A stretch of DNA of 64,000 nucleotides from a bacterium. Its GTDB lineage: Bacteria; Patescibacteria; Microgenomatia; Levybacterales; UBA12049. The notes beneath the pieces are model-generated. The model was given only the letters and a program-made list of their open reading frames with translations. It did no database searches and was not told the origin of the DNA. Below, piece after piece: positions 42,863-51,657 of the stretch. The position numbers and the translations under genes are program-made. The stretch covers positions 1-64,000 of the forward strand of contig JAJYDJ010000005.1 of the NCBI GenBank assembly GCA_021777565.1, written 5' to 3'. Positions within the stretch are counted from its first letter, which is position 1; each line of letters opens with the position of its first letter.

Positions 42863-43423
42863 ATGGCACATAATCACTACTTAAAAGTTCTCTTTGTTAC
42901 TAATGGCATTTTTGTTTTTGCAGCAAGTCTTTTGGGTCCTCTATACGCGGTCTTTGTACAGAAACTCGGCAATGGTATTTTAACCATCAGTGCAACCTAC
43001 GCAGCAGAGCTTCTCTCTGCGACAGTCTTTACGATCATCTTAAGTAGACTTCATGATAAATTCATCCGACACGAAGCACTTCTCTTGATAGGATTTTTGA
43101 TCCGTGCCGTTATCTGGATTACTTTTATGTTTATCCACTCACTTCCTGAATTGATGATACTTCAGGTAGCACTCGGAATCGGTGATGCGGTAGGATCACC
43201 CGCATTTAACTCCTTCTTTGCTGAACATTTAGATAAGGATAAACATCTGCAAGAATATGCCGACTGGCAGGTGCTCAATAACGTTGCGGTAGCAGCGAGT
43301 ACTATCGTTGGAGGATTTATCGCCAGTCTTTTTGGATTCCCAATGCTTTTTCTTACCATGGCATTATTAGCCTGTATTGCAGCAATCATCCTGATAAAAA
43401 ATCTTCTTTTAGAGGCTCATTGA
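42863..43423 (+). CDS. half-size MFS transporter-like protein
   Basis: This 186-residue protein has six hydrophobic helices, matching one half of a 12-helix major facilitator. The first helix VLFVTNGIFVFAASLLGPLYAVFV, the loop SRLHDKFIRHEALL (a version of the MFS GxLaDrxGrr loop) and the fifth-helix segment LNNVAVAASTIVGGFIASLFG are in family style. The frame starts at its own leaderless promoter and stops cleanly, and no second half is visible downstream (a LysM gene follows). It may work as a homodimer, or be a reduced transporter. The substrate is unknown. Confidence 0.72.
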   Translation: MAHNHYLKVLFVTNGIFVFAASLLGPLYAVFVQKLGNGILTISATYAAELLSATVFTIILSRLHDKFIRHEALLLIGFLIRAVIWITFMFIHSLPELMILQVALGIGDAVGSPAFNSFFAEHLDKDKHLQEYADWQVLNNVAVAASTIVGGFIASLFGFPMLFLTMALLACIAAIILIKNLLLEAH

Positions 43424-43467
43424 CCGATGATAAAAAGGTGTTATAATGTGTGCACTGTCCACTCATT

Positions 43468-44133
43468 ATGCCGCGTACAAAAAAAGCGAAAACAACTAAA
43501 CCTCTTGCAACCCGGACAGTGAGAAGAACTCCTGTCAGGCCATCTATTGAGAGATATCAAAAAAATCCAATTGATTGGAGTCAATCCTATACAAGCCTCC
43601 TTTTGGGCGTCGTAGTCGTGATAGTCGGTGTGCTTTTTGTGGCATCTATTATCAGATCTCACAATGCCCTCAACCAAGAAACCAGTTCAATAAGTACTCA
43701 AAAACTCCAGCCAACACCAACACCAGCAACAAGTACCTATACCGTACAGGAAGGTGATAATTTGTGGAGCATTGCGATCAAATTCTATAACAATGGCTAT
43801 GCCTGGACCAAGATCGCAGAAGCAAACAAGCTCACAACCCCTGGCAGTATCGACAAAGGACAGACACTGATTATCCCCACAGTGCAGCCAACACCTGCGA
43901 CCTCATTTGGAGACTTACTTACGCCAACTCCTGCACCAAGCACACAACCAGTAGCTGCAGCCTCCAATGCAATTAGCGGGTCCACATATGTTGTTGAACA
44001 CGGAGACAACCTCTGGGACATAGCAGTTCGTGCCTATGCAGATGGCTACAAATGGCCTGAAATTGCAAAGGCAAATCACCTTGCAAACCCAGGTCTGATC
44101 TTCTCAGGGAACGTACTTATAATCCCGCGCTAA
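43468..44133 (+). CDS. membrane-anchored protein with two LysM domains
   Basis: The protein has about 221 residues. A basic N-terminus (PRTKKAKTTK) is followed by one helix (LLLGVVVVIVGVLFVASII, about 44-64) and then two LysM domains: TYTVQEGDNLWSIAIKFY...IAEANKLTTPGSIDKGQTLIIP and TYVVEHGDNLWDIAVRAY...IAKANHLANPGLIFSGNVLIIP, joined by a Pro/Thr/Ala linker. LysM domains bind peptidoglycan or related GlcNAc polymers, so this protein probably tethers the wall to the membrane. TATAAT (43442-43447) with TTGACC 16 bases upstream lies 20 bases before ATG 43468; a GTG at 43450 is an alternative start. It is next to the mraY-ftsA cluster. Confidence 0.87.
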   Translation: MPRTKKAKTTKPLATRTVRRTPVRPSIERYQKNPIDWSQSYTSLLLGVVVVIVGVLFVASIIRSHNALNQETSSISTQKLQPTPTPATSTYTVQEGDNLWSIAIKFYNNGYAWTKIAEANKLTTPGSIDKGQTLIIPTVQPTPATSFGDLLTPTPAPSTQPVAAASNAISGSTYVVEHGDNLWDIAVRAYADGYKWPEIAKANHLANPGLIFSGNVLIIPR

Positions 44134-44135
44134 AT

Positions 44136-44164
44136 TTGCACTGAAGTAGTCAAATAGCTATAAT
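44136..44164 (+). promoter_or_regulatory. tRNA-Gly promoter
   Basis: TTGCAC (44136-44141), 17 bases, TATAAT (44159-44164), nine bases to the tRNA 5' end. Confidence 0.7.
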
Positions 44165-44173
44165 GGATTCATT

Positions 44174-44248
44174 GCGGGCGTAGTTCACCGGTAGAATGTC
44201 TCCTTCCCAAGGAGAAGGTAGTGGGTTCGATCCCCATCGCCCGCTCCA
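44174..44248 (+). tRNA. tRNA-Gly (CCC anticodon), CCA encoded
   Basis: 75 bases including CCA. The acceptor GCGGGCG pairs with CGCCCGC; D-arm GTTC/GAAT; anticodon stem TCTCC/GGAGA with loop TTCCCAA, anticodon CCC reading GGG; T-arm GTGGG/CCCAT with loop TTCGATC; discriminator T, then CCA. Confidence 0.95.
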
Positions 44249-44280
44249 CGAGACATACCGGCATCGCATAATACAAATAT

Positions 44281-45288
44281 ATGTCAGAATTACTCGGACT
44301 TATTACACTTTCAACCATCATCTCTCTTCTTTTGTTTGTTCCATTTATTGACTTTCTTTACAGCATCCGCATGCAGAAAATGAACAAAGATACGCGGGAC
44401 ATGTTCGGTGAGAAGGTGAACATTTTTGACAAATTCAACGCATGGAAAGTTGGTACTCCTCATGGAGGCGGCCTTCTCATTATGCTTGTGACAACGGTAC
44501 TTACTTTGTGGGCATATGGACTGTTTGGCGTGAATGTTAACCCGTGGGTTGCGGCAGTTCTTTTTATAGCGTTTATCGGATTTGGCCTCTTAGGGCTTCT
44601 TGACGATATTAAAAAGCTTACTCACAAGTCATCAGGTTTTTTTGGGTTGGGTTTTGTGCCTAAATTCATTATCCAATGGGTGCTAGCGTTAAGTATCGCC
44701 TATATCCTTCAGGCACATTTGGGCTTTCACTTCCTCTTTATTCGTGGGCTTGGTCTGGTGCAGCTTGGATTTCTTTCTATTCCTTTCATCGCATTCGTCA
44801 TTGTCGCATTTGCCAACGCCATGAATATCACTGATGGTGTTGATGGTTTGGCTGGAGGACTCACACTTATTTGTTTGATCGCCTTCCTGGCAATCAGTGC
44901 CAATCAGCTCGACCAACCCCTCGGCATTTTTATTGGCATTCTCATGGGAGCGATTGGTGCATTCCTGTACTTTAATGTCTATAAAGCACGCATTTTCATG
45001 GGTGATGTAGGTGCGTTGTCCCTAGGCGCTGTGCTGGCAGTTATTGGACTTCTGACCGGCAAAATCCTTGCGTTGAGTTTTATTGGTGCTGTCTTTATCA
45101 TTGAAGCAGCCTCATCTGGCATTCAACTTTTGTCATGGAAATTTAGAAAAAAGCCAGTATTCCCAGCCTCCCCTCTGCATTTGTACCTGCAAAATAAAGG
45201 TTGGGAAGAACCAAAGGTTACGATGCGACTCTGGCTTCTTGGCTCACTCTTTGCCATCATCGGACTGTATATTGCCTTTATTAGATAA
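44281..45288 (+). CDS. mraY: phospho-N-acetylmuramoyl-pentapeptide transferase
   Basis: MraY moves phospho-MurNAc-pentapeptide onto undecaprenyl phosphate, forming lipid I. The 335-residue protein has about 10 helices. Key sites are FIGFGLLGLLDDIKKLTHKSS (the DD pair), NAMNITDGVDGLAGGLTL (NxxNxxDGxDGLA) and ARIFMGDVGALSLGAVLAV (FMGDxG), plus APTPLHL-like FPASPLHLYLQNKGWEEPKV near the end. It starts the mraY-ftsW-murG-ftsQ-like-ftsA unit, with zero-base spacing to ftsW. A TAATAC element lies six bases before ATG 44281. Confidence 0.96.
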   Translation: MSELLGLITLSTIISLLLFVPFIDFLYSIRMQKMNKDTRDMFGEKVNIFDKFNAWKVGTPHGGGLLIMLVTTVLTLWAYGLFGVNVNPWVAAVLFIAFIGFGLLGLLDDIKKLTHKSSGFFGLGFVPKFIIQWVLALSIAYILQAHLGFHFLFIRGLGLVQLGFLSIPFIAFVIVAFANAMNITDGVDGLAGGLTLICLIAFLAISANQLDQPLGIFIGILMGAIGAFLYFNVYKARIFMGDVGALSLGAVLAVIGLLTGKILALSFIGAVFIIEAASSGIQLLSWKFRKKPVFPASPLHLYLQNKGWEEPKVTMRLWLLGSLFAIIGLYIAFIR

Positions 45289-46353
45289 ATGCACAAAGCT
45301 GCCCTTGTTTTACTTATTGTTACTGGTGTTCTCTCTCTTTTTGGCCTACTCATGGTCTACGATGCATCGTCCTTTGTTTCGTTCCAGACATTTGGCAATC
45401 GCACCCACTATCTCACTGAACAAACAATCTCTCTTGCCATCGGCATCGTTGGGCTCATTATCGCAAGTTTTATACCATACAAAACACTTTTAAAACTCGC
45501 ACTTCCCCTTCTGATCGGGACACTTTTTCTTCTCGTGCTCGTCTTTGTTCCTGGCATCGGGCTGAGCCTCAATGGGGCACATCGTTGGATACGACTTGGA
45601 TTTGGGACCTTGCAGCCAACTGAAATTGCAAAAGTCACACTAGCGATATACCTCGCCGCATGGCTTTCTCGCAGCGAGAAAGGCCGCTTAACCGCATTTT
45701 TAGTGTTAATTGGACTCACACTAGGGCTTGTCATGCTTCAGCCAGATATGGGCACAGGAATGATCATTTTGGGGGAGACGCTGTTGTTGTATTTCCTTTC
45801 AGGCAGCCCAGTCAAACAATTTCTTGCTATTTTGCCAGGGATCGGCATTGTCGGTGCATTTTTGGCCATCATTGAGCCATATCGTATGCAAAGACTGGTT
45901 ACCTTTCTCAATCCTGACACCTCCATTAATACGCAGTCCTATCACGTACGTCAGATCTTGATCGCTCTGGGAACCGGTGGCGTATTTGGGGTGGGGATAG
46001 GAAATTCTCTGCAGAAATATGCCTATTTACCTGAGAACATGACTGATTCTATTTTTGCCATTATCGGTGAAGAGTTTGGTTTTTTAGGCACAACAATTTT
46101 TCTTGTCGCCTGCATTATCTTCCTCTACTGTGTCTTCTCTATAGCGACAAATGCGCCAAGCAAGGAAGGGAAGTTGCTTGCCGGGGGAATAGGCGCCTTT
46201 CTTGGCATGCAAATGCTTATTAACCTCGCTGCACAGACAGCCCTCATTCCACTTACTGGTGTACCCCTCCCTTTTGTATCCTATGGAGGGACAGCCCTTA
46301 TCGTGGACCTTATCACCGTAGGTATTGTATTAAATATCGCAAGGAGGCAATAA
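45289..46353 (+). CDS. ftsW: FtsW, division-specific SEDS glycosyltransferase
   Basis: This 354-residue SEDS protein polymerises lipid II at the septum together with a class B PBP. It has about 10 helices and the family landmarks GLSLNGAHRWIRLGFGTLQPTEIAKVTLAIYLAAWLSR, shown in part, LVMLQPDMGTGMIIL, SYHVRQILIALGTGGVFGVGIGNSLQK, LPENMTDSIFAIIGEEFGFLG and GVPLPFVSYGGTALI. It is called FtsW rather than RodA by its place between mraY and murG and by the LPEnmTDsIFAiigEEFGF segment. The ATG directly follows the mraY stop. A second SEDS protein, the RodA type, lies at 54.5 kb. Confidence 0.94.
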   Translation: MHKAALVLLIVTGVLSLFGLLMVYDASSFVSFQTFGNRTHYLTEQTISLAIGIVGLIIASFIPYKTLLKLALPLLIGTLFLLVLVFVPGIGLSLNGAHRWIRLGFGTLQPTEIAKVTLAIYLAAWLSRSEKGRLTAFLVLIGLTLGLVMLQPDMGTGMIILGETLLLYFLSGSPVKQFLAILPGIGIVGAFLAIIEPYRMQRLVTFLNPDTSINTQSYHVRQILIALGTGGVFGVGIGNSLQKYAYLPENMTDSIFAIIGEEFGFLGTTIFLVACIIFLYCVFSIATNAPSKEGKLLAGGIGAFLGMQMLINLAAQTALIPLTGVPLPFVSYGGTALIVDLITVGIVLNIARRQ

Positions 46354-46360
46354 TACACAT

Positions 46361-47485
46361 ATGAAAGTTCTTATCACCGGAGGCCATTTCTCACCAGCAC
46401 GTGCGGTAATGCATGCCTTCCCAAAATCAGTGCAGATCGTCTATGTTGGAAGGAAACATGCACTCGAGAAAGACAGTGCGCTTTCTCTAGAATATACCCT
46501 GTTACAAAAAGAGGGTGTCCCATTTCGAGAGATACAACCAGGACGATTTCATAGACTTCTCTACCGAAATACTCCGCTTTCTTTATATAAGATCATCAGA
46601 GGCTTTTTCCAGGCGTGGGCTATCGTCAACGAAGAAAAGCCAGATGTGATCCTTTCTTTTGGTGGATACGTCGCACTGCCTATTTGTGTTATCGGATTTC
46701 TTAAAAACATCCCTATCGTTTTGCATGATCAAACATTTGAGACAGGACTGACCAACCAACTCCTCTCTTATGTTGCAACAAAAGTATGTCTTTCCTGGAA
46801 ATCTTCTGTCAAATATTTTCAAAAAGGGAAGACCATCGTTACCGGAAATCCTAATCTTGCAGAGATATTTTCCTATCGTGCACAAGAAGGGAAAAAGCAT
46901 CCACTGACTATCCTCGTCACGGGAGGCAATTCAGGATCTCATCGAATTAATGTATACATCGAACATTCATTGAAAGAGCTTCTTTCAATCGCGACGGTTA
47001 TTCACCAGACTGGTGATGCACAAGAGTTTAAAGACTATGACCGGCTTACCAAACTCGTTTCGTCATTCCCGCCAGAACTCCAGAAGAAATATCATATCCA
47101 GAAGTTTTTTACTCCAGAAGAGCTCCATATGCATGAAGCGACCGCTGATCTGGTAATCAGCCGTGCGGGCGCTAACACGGTTGGAGAACTGGCAATTTTG
47201 GAGAAACCTTCTCTGATGGTACCTATTCCACATACCCAGAGAGACGAGCAAAAAAAGAATGCGCAGTTTCTCAAAAATGCTGGTCTTGCGGTCGTAATAG
47301 ACCAGGAGACAGTGACAGATGAACAATTTTTAGCCACTGTTCATGATATGATAAAACATAATGAAGACTATACTCTCAAAGATTCATTTAAGGCTGAAAT
47401 CGATACGCATCAAGAAGCCGCAGCCCATGTGGCGAAAATCACTCAGCAAGCTGCCTCAAGAGAGAAAACAAAGGAAGTTTCGTAG
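46361..47485 (+). CDS. murG: MurG, lipid II synthase (N-acetylglucosaminyltransferase)
   Basis: MurG adds GlcNAc to lipid I at the inner membrane face. The 374-residue GT-B protein is divergent at its N-terminus: the usual GGTGGHxxP loop reads VLITGGHFSPARAV. Other parts are conserved: VILSFGGYVALPICVIGFLKNIPIVLHDQ, a TGNPN-like turn, LLVTGG-type ILVTGGNSGSHRIN, and the donor site LVISRAGANTVGELAILEKPSLMVPIPH. An AAGGAGG site lies in the ftsW tail, 14 bases before the ATG. The end overlaps the ftsQ-like gene by 59 bases. Confidence 0.92.
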   Translation: MKVLITGGHFSPARAVMHAFPKSVQIVYVGRKHALEKDSALSLEYTLLQKEGVPFREIQPGRFHRLLYRNTPLSLYKIIRGFFQAWAIVNEEKPDVILSFGGYVALPICVIGFLKNIPIVLHDQTFETGLTNQLLSYVATKVCLSWKSSVKYFQKGKTIVTGNPNLAEIFSYRAQEGKKHPLTILVTGGNSGSHRINVYIEHSLKELLSIATVIHQTGDAQEFKDYDRLTKLVSSFPPELQKKYHIQKFFTPEELHMHEATADLVISRAGANTVGELAILEKPSLMVPIPHTQRDEQKKNAQFLKNAGLAVVIDQETVTDEQFLATVHDMIKHNEDYTLKDSFKAEIDTHQEAAAHVAKITQQAASREKTKEVS

Positions 47486-47867
47486 TCTTTTTTTACGCAT
47501 ACTCCTTTTTCTTGGTATTTTTCTCATTACCATAGCCATCCTTATCGGTATACAACTGATAAAAAACACACGAACTGCGGTGATGAATCCCCTGGGAAAT
47601 TTTGTGAACGATGCATCCGAAGACCAACTCAAACAAGCGCTCGCGACACAAGGAGTGAGCTATACATCCATTGCCCTCAGCACAGACGGTGCATATATTG
47701 TCCAGGTAAACTCATACATCACTGCGATATTTTCACCTAAAAAGGATATTTTTACGCAGGTGTCCTCTTTACAACGCATCACGAACCGCTTTACAATAGA
47801 TATGAAGAAGGCGTATCAGATAGATTTCCGCTATGATACGCCCGTTATTCGTACTACATCATTATGA
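47427..47867 (+). CDS. short FtsQ/DivIB-like division protein (by position)
   Basis: This 146-residue protein has a basic start (WRKSLSKLPQERKQRKFR), one membrane helix (LFLRILLFLGIFLITIAILIG) and an outside domain of about 95 residues. That is the topology of FtsQ/DivIB, and it occupies the FtsQ position between murG and ftsA. However, the POTRA-like part is much shorter than usual and no FtsQ motif is firm; visible sequence includes GNFVNDASEDQLKQALATQGV and YIVQVNSYITAIFSPKKD. ATG 47427 overlaps murG by 59 bases, and the end overlaps ftsA (ATGA), so translation is coupled. It is best described as a reduced FtsQ candidate. Confidence 0.65.
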   Translation: MWRKSLSKLPQERKQRKFRSLFLRILLFLGIFLITIAILIGIQLIKNTRTAVMNPLGNFVNDASEDQLKQALATQGVSYTSIALSTDGAYIVQVNSYITAIFSPKKDIFTQVSSLQRITNRFTIDMKKAYQIDFRYDTPVIRTTSL

Positions 47868-49165
47868 GTGAACAAAAAATTGTTGTTGGAATTGATGCAG
47901 GATCTGCCAAGATTGTCACGGTTGTTGGGAAAGTAGATGAAGAAGGCGTAGTTAATGTCCTCGGTGTTGCAGAAGTTACCTCAAGTGGTATTAAAAAAGG
48001 TCAAATTGTTGATATCGATGAAGCAGTGACCGCTATGAGTAACTCACTTGATGGTGCAGAGCGCATGGCCGGGCATTCTATCTCTCACGTTGTTGCCTCC
48101 ATTGGTGGAAGCCATATTGAAAGCCTCAACTCCAAAGGAGTTGTTGCGGTCGCCAACGCAAAAGGGGAGATTGAACAAAGTGATCTCGAGCGTGTTATTG
48201 ACGCGGCACGGGCTGTTTCTTTCCCTACCACTCGAGAGATTATTCATGTGCTCCCCCGCTTCTATACCGTCGATGGTCAGGAGGGGATTAAAGACCCGAT
48301 TGGCATGACTGGTGTACGACTCGAAGTAGACACGCACCTGGTGTCAGCAAGCAGCACGGCTATTCGAAATTTCGAGAAAGCATTGTCAGAAGTTGGTGTC
48401 GAGGTAGATGGCTTTGCGTTCTCCGGGTTTGCAAGCTCCTTGGCGGTACTTTCAGCTACTGAGAAAGAATTAGGTGTTGTGCTCATTGATATCGGTGCTG
48501 GGACGACAGATATTTCCGTCTACATTGAAGGTGCCGTGGCATATTCTGCCGTACTACCAATTGGAGCCCGCCATATCACCAACGACATTGCCATTGGGCT
48601 GCGTGTTTCCCTGGAAAGTGCTGAAAAAATTAAGCTATTTCTCTCCCGACCAGTTGCGAGAAAAGCGATCGGGTTGGCACCTGAGGAAGAAAAAGAGAAG
48701 AAACATGATGATGAACTTGATTTGTCCTCACTTCACTTGGATGAAGAAGTAAAAAAAGTGTCCCAAAAGACACTTTTGGACGGTATTATCCGCCCAAGGC
48801 TCAATGAAATATTTACCATGGTTGGTGCCGAACTTCGTAAATCCGGTCTTGGTGGCCAAACACCAGCGGGCTTGGTTATTACTGGTGGGGGAGCCAAGAC
48901 AGTGGGCATTGTAGACGCAGCCAAGCGTATGCTTGCCATGCCGGTACGCATCGGCTATCCAACTGATATCAAAGGCATTGTTGATGAGGCACAAGATACC
49001 AGCTTTGCAACTGCCATCGGATTGTTGCGCTATGGTGCCACTCTTACCAATACCAAACAATCATTTAACTTCTCCATGCCCAAACTCGGTGGCCTACCTA
49101 AAATTGGTGGCACAGGAAAGCTTGGTAAACAGATTCTTAACCTTCTCAAATCCTTTATCCCATGA
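47864..49165 (+). CDS. ftsA: FtsA, actin-like division protein
   Basis: FtsA ties FtsZ filaments to the membrane. The 433-residue protein has the actin-fold phosphate loops VVGIDAGSAKIVTVVGKV and VLIDIGAGTTDISVYIEG, the FtsA-specific 1C domain region SHVVASIGGSHIESLNSKG, and GGGAKTVGIVDAAKRML for the adenosine site. The C-terminus ends in a short amphipathic helix (GKLGKQILNLLKSFIP) that can insert into the membrane. The start overlaps the FtsQ-like gene by four bases. FtsZ is not downstream; it lies 11 kb away on the other strand. Confidence 0.95.
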   Translation: MSEQKIVVGIDAGSAKIVTVVGKVDEEGVVNVLGVAEVTSSGIKKGQIVDIDEAVTAMSNSLDGAERMAGHSISHVVASIGGSHIESLNSKGVVAVANAKGEIEQSDLERVIDAARAVSFPTTREIIHVLPRFYTVDGQEGIKDPIGMTGVRLEVDTHLVSASSTAIRNFEKALSEVGVEVDGFAFSGFASSLAVLSATEKELGVVLIDIGAGTTDISVYIEGAVAYSAVLPIGARHITNDIAIGLRVSLESAEKIKLFLSRPVARKAIGLAPEEEKEKKHDDELDLSSLHLDEEVKKVSQKTLLDGIIRPRLNEIFTMVGAELRKSGLGGQTPAGLVITGGGAKTVGIVDAAKRMLAMPVRIGYPTDIKGIVDEAQDTSFATAIGLLRYGATLTNTKQSFNFSMPKLGGLPKIGGTGKLGKQILNLLKSFIP

Positions 49166-49875
49166 TGGTTTTTTACCTTCTGCACTGGGTACTTCCAGTG
49201 ACACTCATCAATTGGGGATTTTTTATACCCTATTTTTATGTACGCAATCATTATAAGCTAAATTATGTCCGTTACAGTGTCCCTATTGCGCTCTATTTTA
49301 TCCTTGGATGCTTCACAACATTTGTTACCTATCCTGAGATATATCGCGCACCACTCATAGTATTCCCTCCACAAGGCATTGCGTTGGTCTCAATTCTCCT
49401 CTTTCTTCTTCTTTTAGTTATCATCGATCGAACACAACACAAATTATTCGTATCAACTGCCATTGATGACTACCTGATTACCTATCATGGGTCTGCCTTT
49501 GTTCACTTAAATGCCAGGTTTTTCTTACCAAAATTCTTTGATGTGCTTTTTCAACAAATGTTAGTGCTTGCAGCTGTTGTTGGTCTCACTACCTTTCATA
49601 TGCCACTTCTCACCCTCTGTATTATTTTCGGGCTTATCTTTCTTCTTGGGCATATCATAACTCTGTTTATCAATGCAGTCCGGGGCAAATCAGTTCCACT
49701 CACAACAGGGATCACCTTCTGCGTAGCCTCATTTTTTGCTGGGGTTATTTGGCCATATATATTGCTTCGTGTGCCTTATGGATACATTTATACGTTTATC
49801 ACTCATATGGGTTACTACATACTTTTAGGTATGTATACGCGCTACACAATTAAAAAGTCGAGTATTACTGAATAG
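49162..49875 (+). CDS. polytopic membrane protein, possibly a degenerate CPBP-type protein
   Basis: This 237-residue protein has about seven hydrophobic helices. I do not firmly recognise it. Segments FLLGHIITLF and FFAGVIWPYILLRVPYGYIYTFITHMGYYILLG resemble the later motifs of CPBP (Abi/CaaX-type) intramembrane proteases, but the catalytic EE pair is missing; the matching place reads FQQMLVLAAVVGL. It could be an inactive member or an unrelated protein. The first ATG (49162) overlaps the ftsA stop and a second ATG directly follows, so it is translationally coupled to ftsA and may have an envelope role. Confidence 0.55.
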   Translation: MMVFYLLHWVLPVTLINWGFFIPYFYVRNHYKLNYVRYSVPIALYFILGCFTTFVTYPEIYRAPLIVFPPQGIALVSILLFLLLLVIIDRTQHKLFVSTAIDDYLITYHGSAFVHLNARFFLPKFFDVLFQQMLVLAAVVGLTTFHMPLLTLCIIFGLIFLLGHIITLFINAVRGKSVPLTTGITFCVASFFAGVIWPYILLRVPYGYIYTFITHMGYYILLGMYTRYTIKKSSITE

Positions 49876-49890
49876 TTACTTATTTTCCAC

Positions 49891-49920
49891 TTGACAACAA
49901 AAGAGTAACAGTCTCATGAT
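49891..49920 (+). promoter_or_regulatory. promoter of the 246-residue exported protein gene
   Basis: A perfect TTGACA (49891-49896), 18 bases, CATGAT (49915-49920), nine bases to ATG 49930. Confidence 0.5.
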
Positions 49921-49929
49921 AAAGATATC

Positions 49930-50670
49930 ATGAAGTACGGCATTCTTTTTCTTCTGGGGACTACTATTCTTTTGTTATCCCTCTGGTACGTGCTTTCTCA
50001 GGGCCTTTTTATCCCTCATGGTTCCCCTGCTATTAGCAAAGATACTCATCATTGGTATGCAAAGCCTGTTGAAGTGACAGATTATAATCTGGGGCATGAT
50101 CTTTTCGGCCTTCCGACTGGGTATTTTCGTGCCTGGTACGTCGGAGATTATATCAGCAGCACCAATATCTTAGGTGGATCAAAGATTGTTATTGCGGTAT
50201 TCAGGGACTTCCGTCCTAATGTACCAGTCGGTACAGGAGCATGTGACACGCTTGCGCAACTTTTTATCATCAAACCCGCGCTCACTCCATTTGTCTATTT
50301 TGACGCAAAGTACTCTCCAGAAAATATCGTGCTCAGGGGATATGGACCTCAAAACCAAATCCAAAAAGGAACGGGGGGCACAAATCCAATTCAATTCCAG
50401 CAGCTAGATATCGCCTACATGCCCTCTCTTGAATTCCCAGGATTTATAAAACACAATAGCCATGTCTACGCAAGGGAGATCAGGCCATACTCTTGTTTTG
50501 TTATTAATGCCAATAATGAAACAGAATTTTTCTTTGATGACATAAAAGAGACTCTGACACCTCTCTATTGGGATAGTGTTTTGGGACAAGCATACCTTGA
50601 CTCTGTCAAGCATGATATCGTTTTCCGTATGCCTGATGGACTAGTCGCGCGATATGAATTGAAACAATAA
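49930..50670 (+). CDS. exported protein of unknown function (246 residues)
   Basis: I do not recognise this protein. It has an N-terminal helix (ILFLLGTTILLLSLWYVL, about 5-22) that serves as signal or anchor, then a beta-rich outside domain of about 220 residues with many aromatic residues: SKDTHHWYAKPVEVTDYNLG, LPTGYFRAWYVGDYISS, FYFDAKYSPENIVLRGYGP-like and REIRPYSCFVINANNETEFFF. Only two Cys (103 and 188 or so) are present and could pair. It forms a two-gene unit with the next exported protein gene (eight bases apart). Confidence 0.65.
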   Translation: MKYGILFLLGTTILLLSLWYVLSQGLFIPHGSPAISKDTHHWYAKPVEVTDYNLGHDLFGLPTGYFRAWYVGDYISSTNILGGSKIVIAVFRDFRPNVPVGTGACDTLAQLFIIKPALTPFVYFDAKYSPENIVLRGYGPQNQIQKGTGGTNPIQFQQLDIAYMPSLEFPGFIKHNSHVYAREIRPYSCFVINANNETEFFFDDIKETLTPLYWDSVLGQAYLDSVKHDIVFRMPDGLVARYELKQ

Positions 50671-50678
50671 CTGATGTT

Positions 50679-51605
50679 ATGAAAAAAAGTCCATCACCAA
50701 AACGGGCAAAAAGACACGGGATCTGGTATTGTTTCTGCTATAGCGAGAACGGCAAAATTCGTGTGCAAATTCCTATCATCTTAGGATGTTTTGTCCTTAT
50801 TTTCGTGGGGTATCATCTTTACCAAACGTATACTCGACCCTCCAACCAGCTCCCACCAACAGGTATCTCCCCAACGCCATCAGGGCCATCCACCACACAA
50901 CCCACACTCAGTCCACTCACAACTGACTTTCAAAAACTTCTTGCTCAGAAATGCGTTAAGAATACCCGATATGAGAATGGTATTGTACAGACATTTTATG
51001 AGATACCTATTTCGGACCTGCCAATTTCGATAGACCAAACAAAAGTACCTATTCGATTCCCCTACCTTCACTCGCTCAGTTGTAAACAAGAGTTACCTAA
51101 CCATGCAGATGTGAGACTCATTACCCCTCAACAACCACCAGAGCCCAACGCAGTCACTATGTATATTTGGGATAAGGATTCGCAAGAAGAAGGCCAAGGA
51201 CTTCCCCCATGGTATGCTAGTCCCCCACAATGGTCGCTGCCAATTTATAAAACGAATGACACTGTTATCTATGCCCATATCGGAGGAGTCATGTGGTACA
51301 AACTTGGACTTATGTATGTTGGCATTCATGCCGTGAAAACAATCCACCAGACCAATGGTGATGATATTTATGTAACTTACCTCCAAGAAGCAATTCCTGC
51401 AAGAGACAATCGTCTGGCAACCCTTTTTACTAAATATGTAAAACAAGCAAGCGACGGTGCTTACTATCTAGATGATAGTAAAGGGAGCGATTGTATCCAG
51501 GATATAAAAAAGACATTTTTTGCCGACATGAGTAGTCTTGCCAACCCTGAAAAAGATGTCATAACCCATGTCCTTACCGTGCTGAATGGCTTCAAAGCAA
51601 AGTGA
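50679..51605 (+). CDS. membrane-anchored exported protein of unknown function (308 residues)
   Basis: I do not recognise this protein. It starts with a basic cytoplasmic segment (KKSPSPKRAKRHG), then a helix (IPIILGCFVLIFVGYHLY, about 31-48), a Pro/Ser/Thr linker (TGISPTPSGPSTTQPTLSP) and an outside domain of about 220 residues. In that domain are EIPISDLPISIDQTKVPIRFPYL, VTMYIWDKDSQEEGQGLPPWY and IGGVMWYKLGLMYVGIHAVKT, which suggest a compact beta-rich fold. Four Cys are spread over the outside domain. It follows the previous exported protein gene by eight bases and precedes the structured RNA locus. Confidence 0.65.
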   Translation: MKKSPSPKRAKRHGIWYCFCYSENGKIRVQIPIILGCFVLIFVGYHLYQTYTRPSNQLPPTGISPTPSGPSTTQPTLSPLTTDFQKLLAQKCVKNTRYENGIVQTFYEIPISDLPISIDQTKVPIRFPYLHSLSCKQELPNHADVRLITPQQPPEPNAVTMYIWDKDSQEEGQGLPPWYASPPQWSLPIYKTNDTVIYAHIGGVMWYKLGLMYVGIHAVKTIHQTNGDDIYVTYLQEAIPARDNRLATLFTKYVKQASDGAYYLDDSKGSDCIQDIKKTFFADMSSLANPEKDVITHVLTVLNGFKAK

Positions 51606-51622
51606 CCCATGTCACATTTTCC

Positions 51623-51651
51623 TTGAAAAATAGACAATTATAGGCTATAAT
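51623..51651 (+). promoter_or_regulatory. strong promoter of the structured leader at 51.6 kb
   Basis: TTGAAA (51623-51628), exactly 17 bases, perfect TATAAT (51646-51651). Unlike most promoters here it is about 210 bases from the next start codon. A small inverted repeat GTGAC-CCAT-GTCAC lies just upstream (51602-51615). Confidence 0.75.
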
Positions 51652-51657
51652 CCTTCT

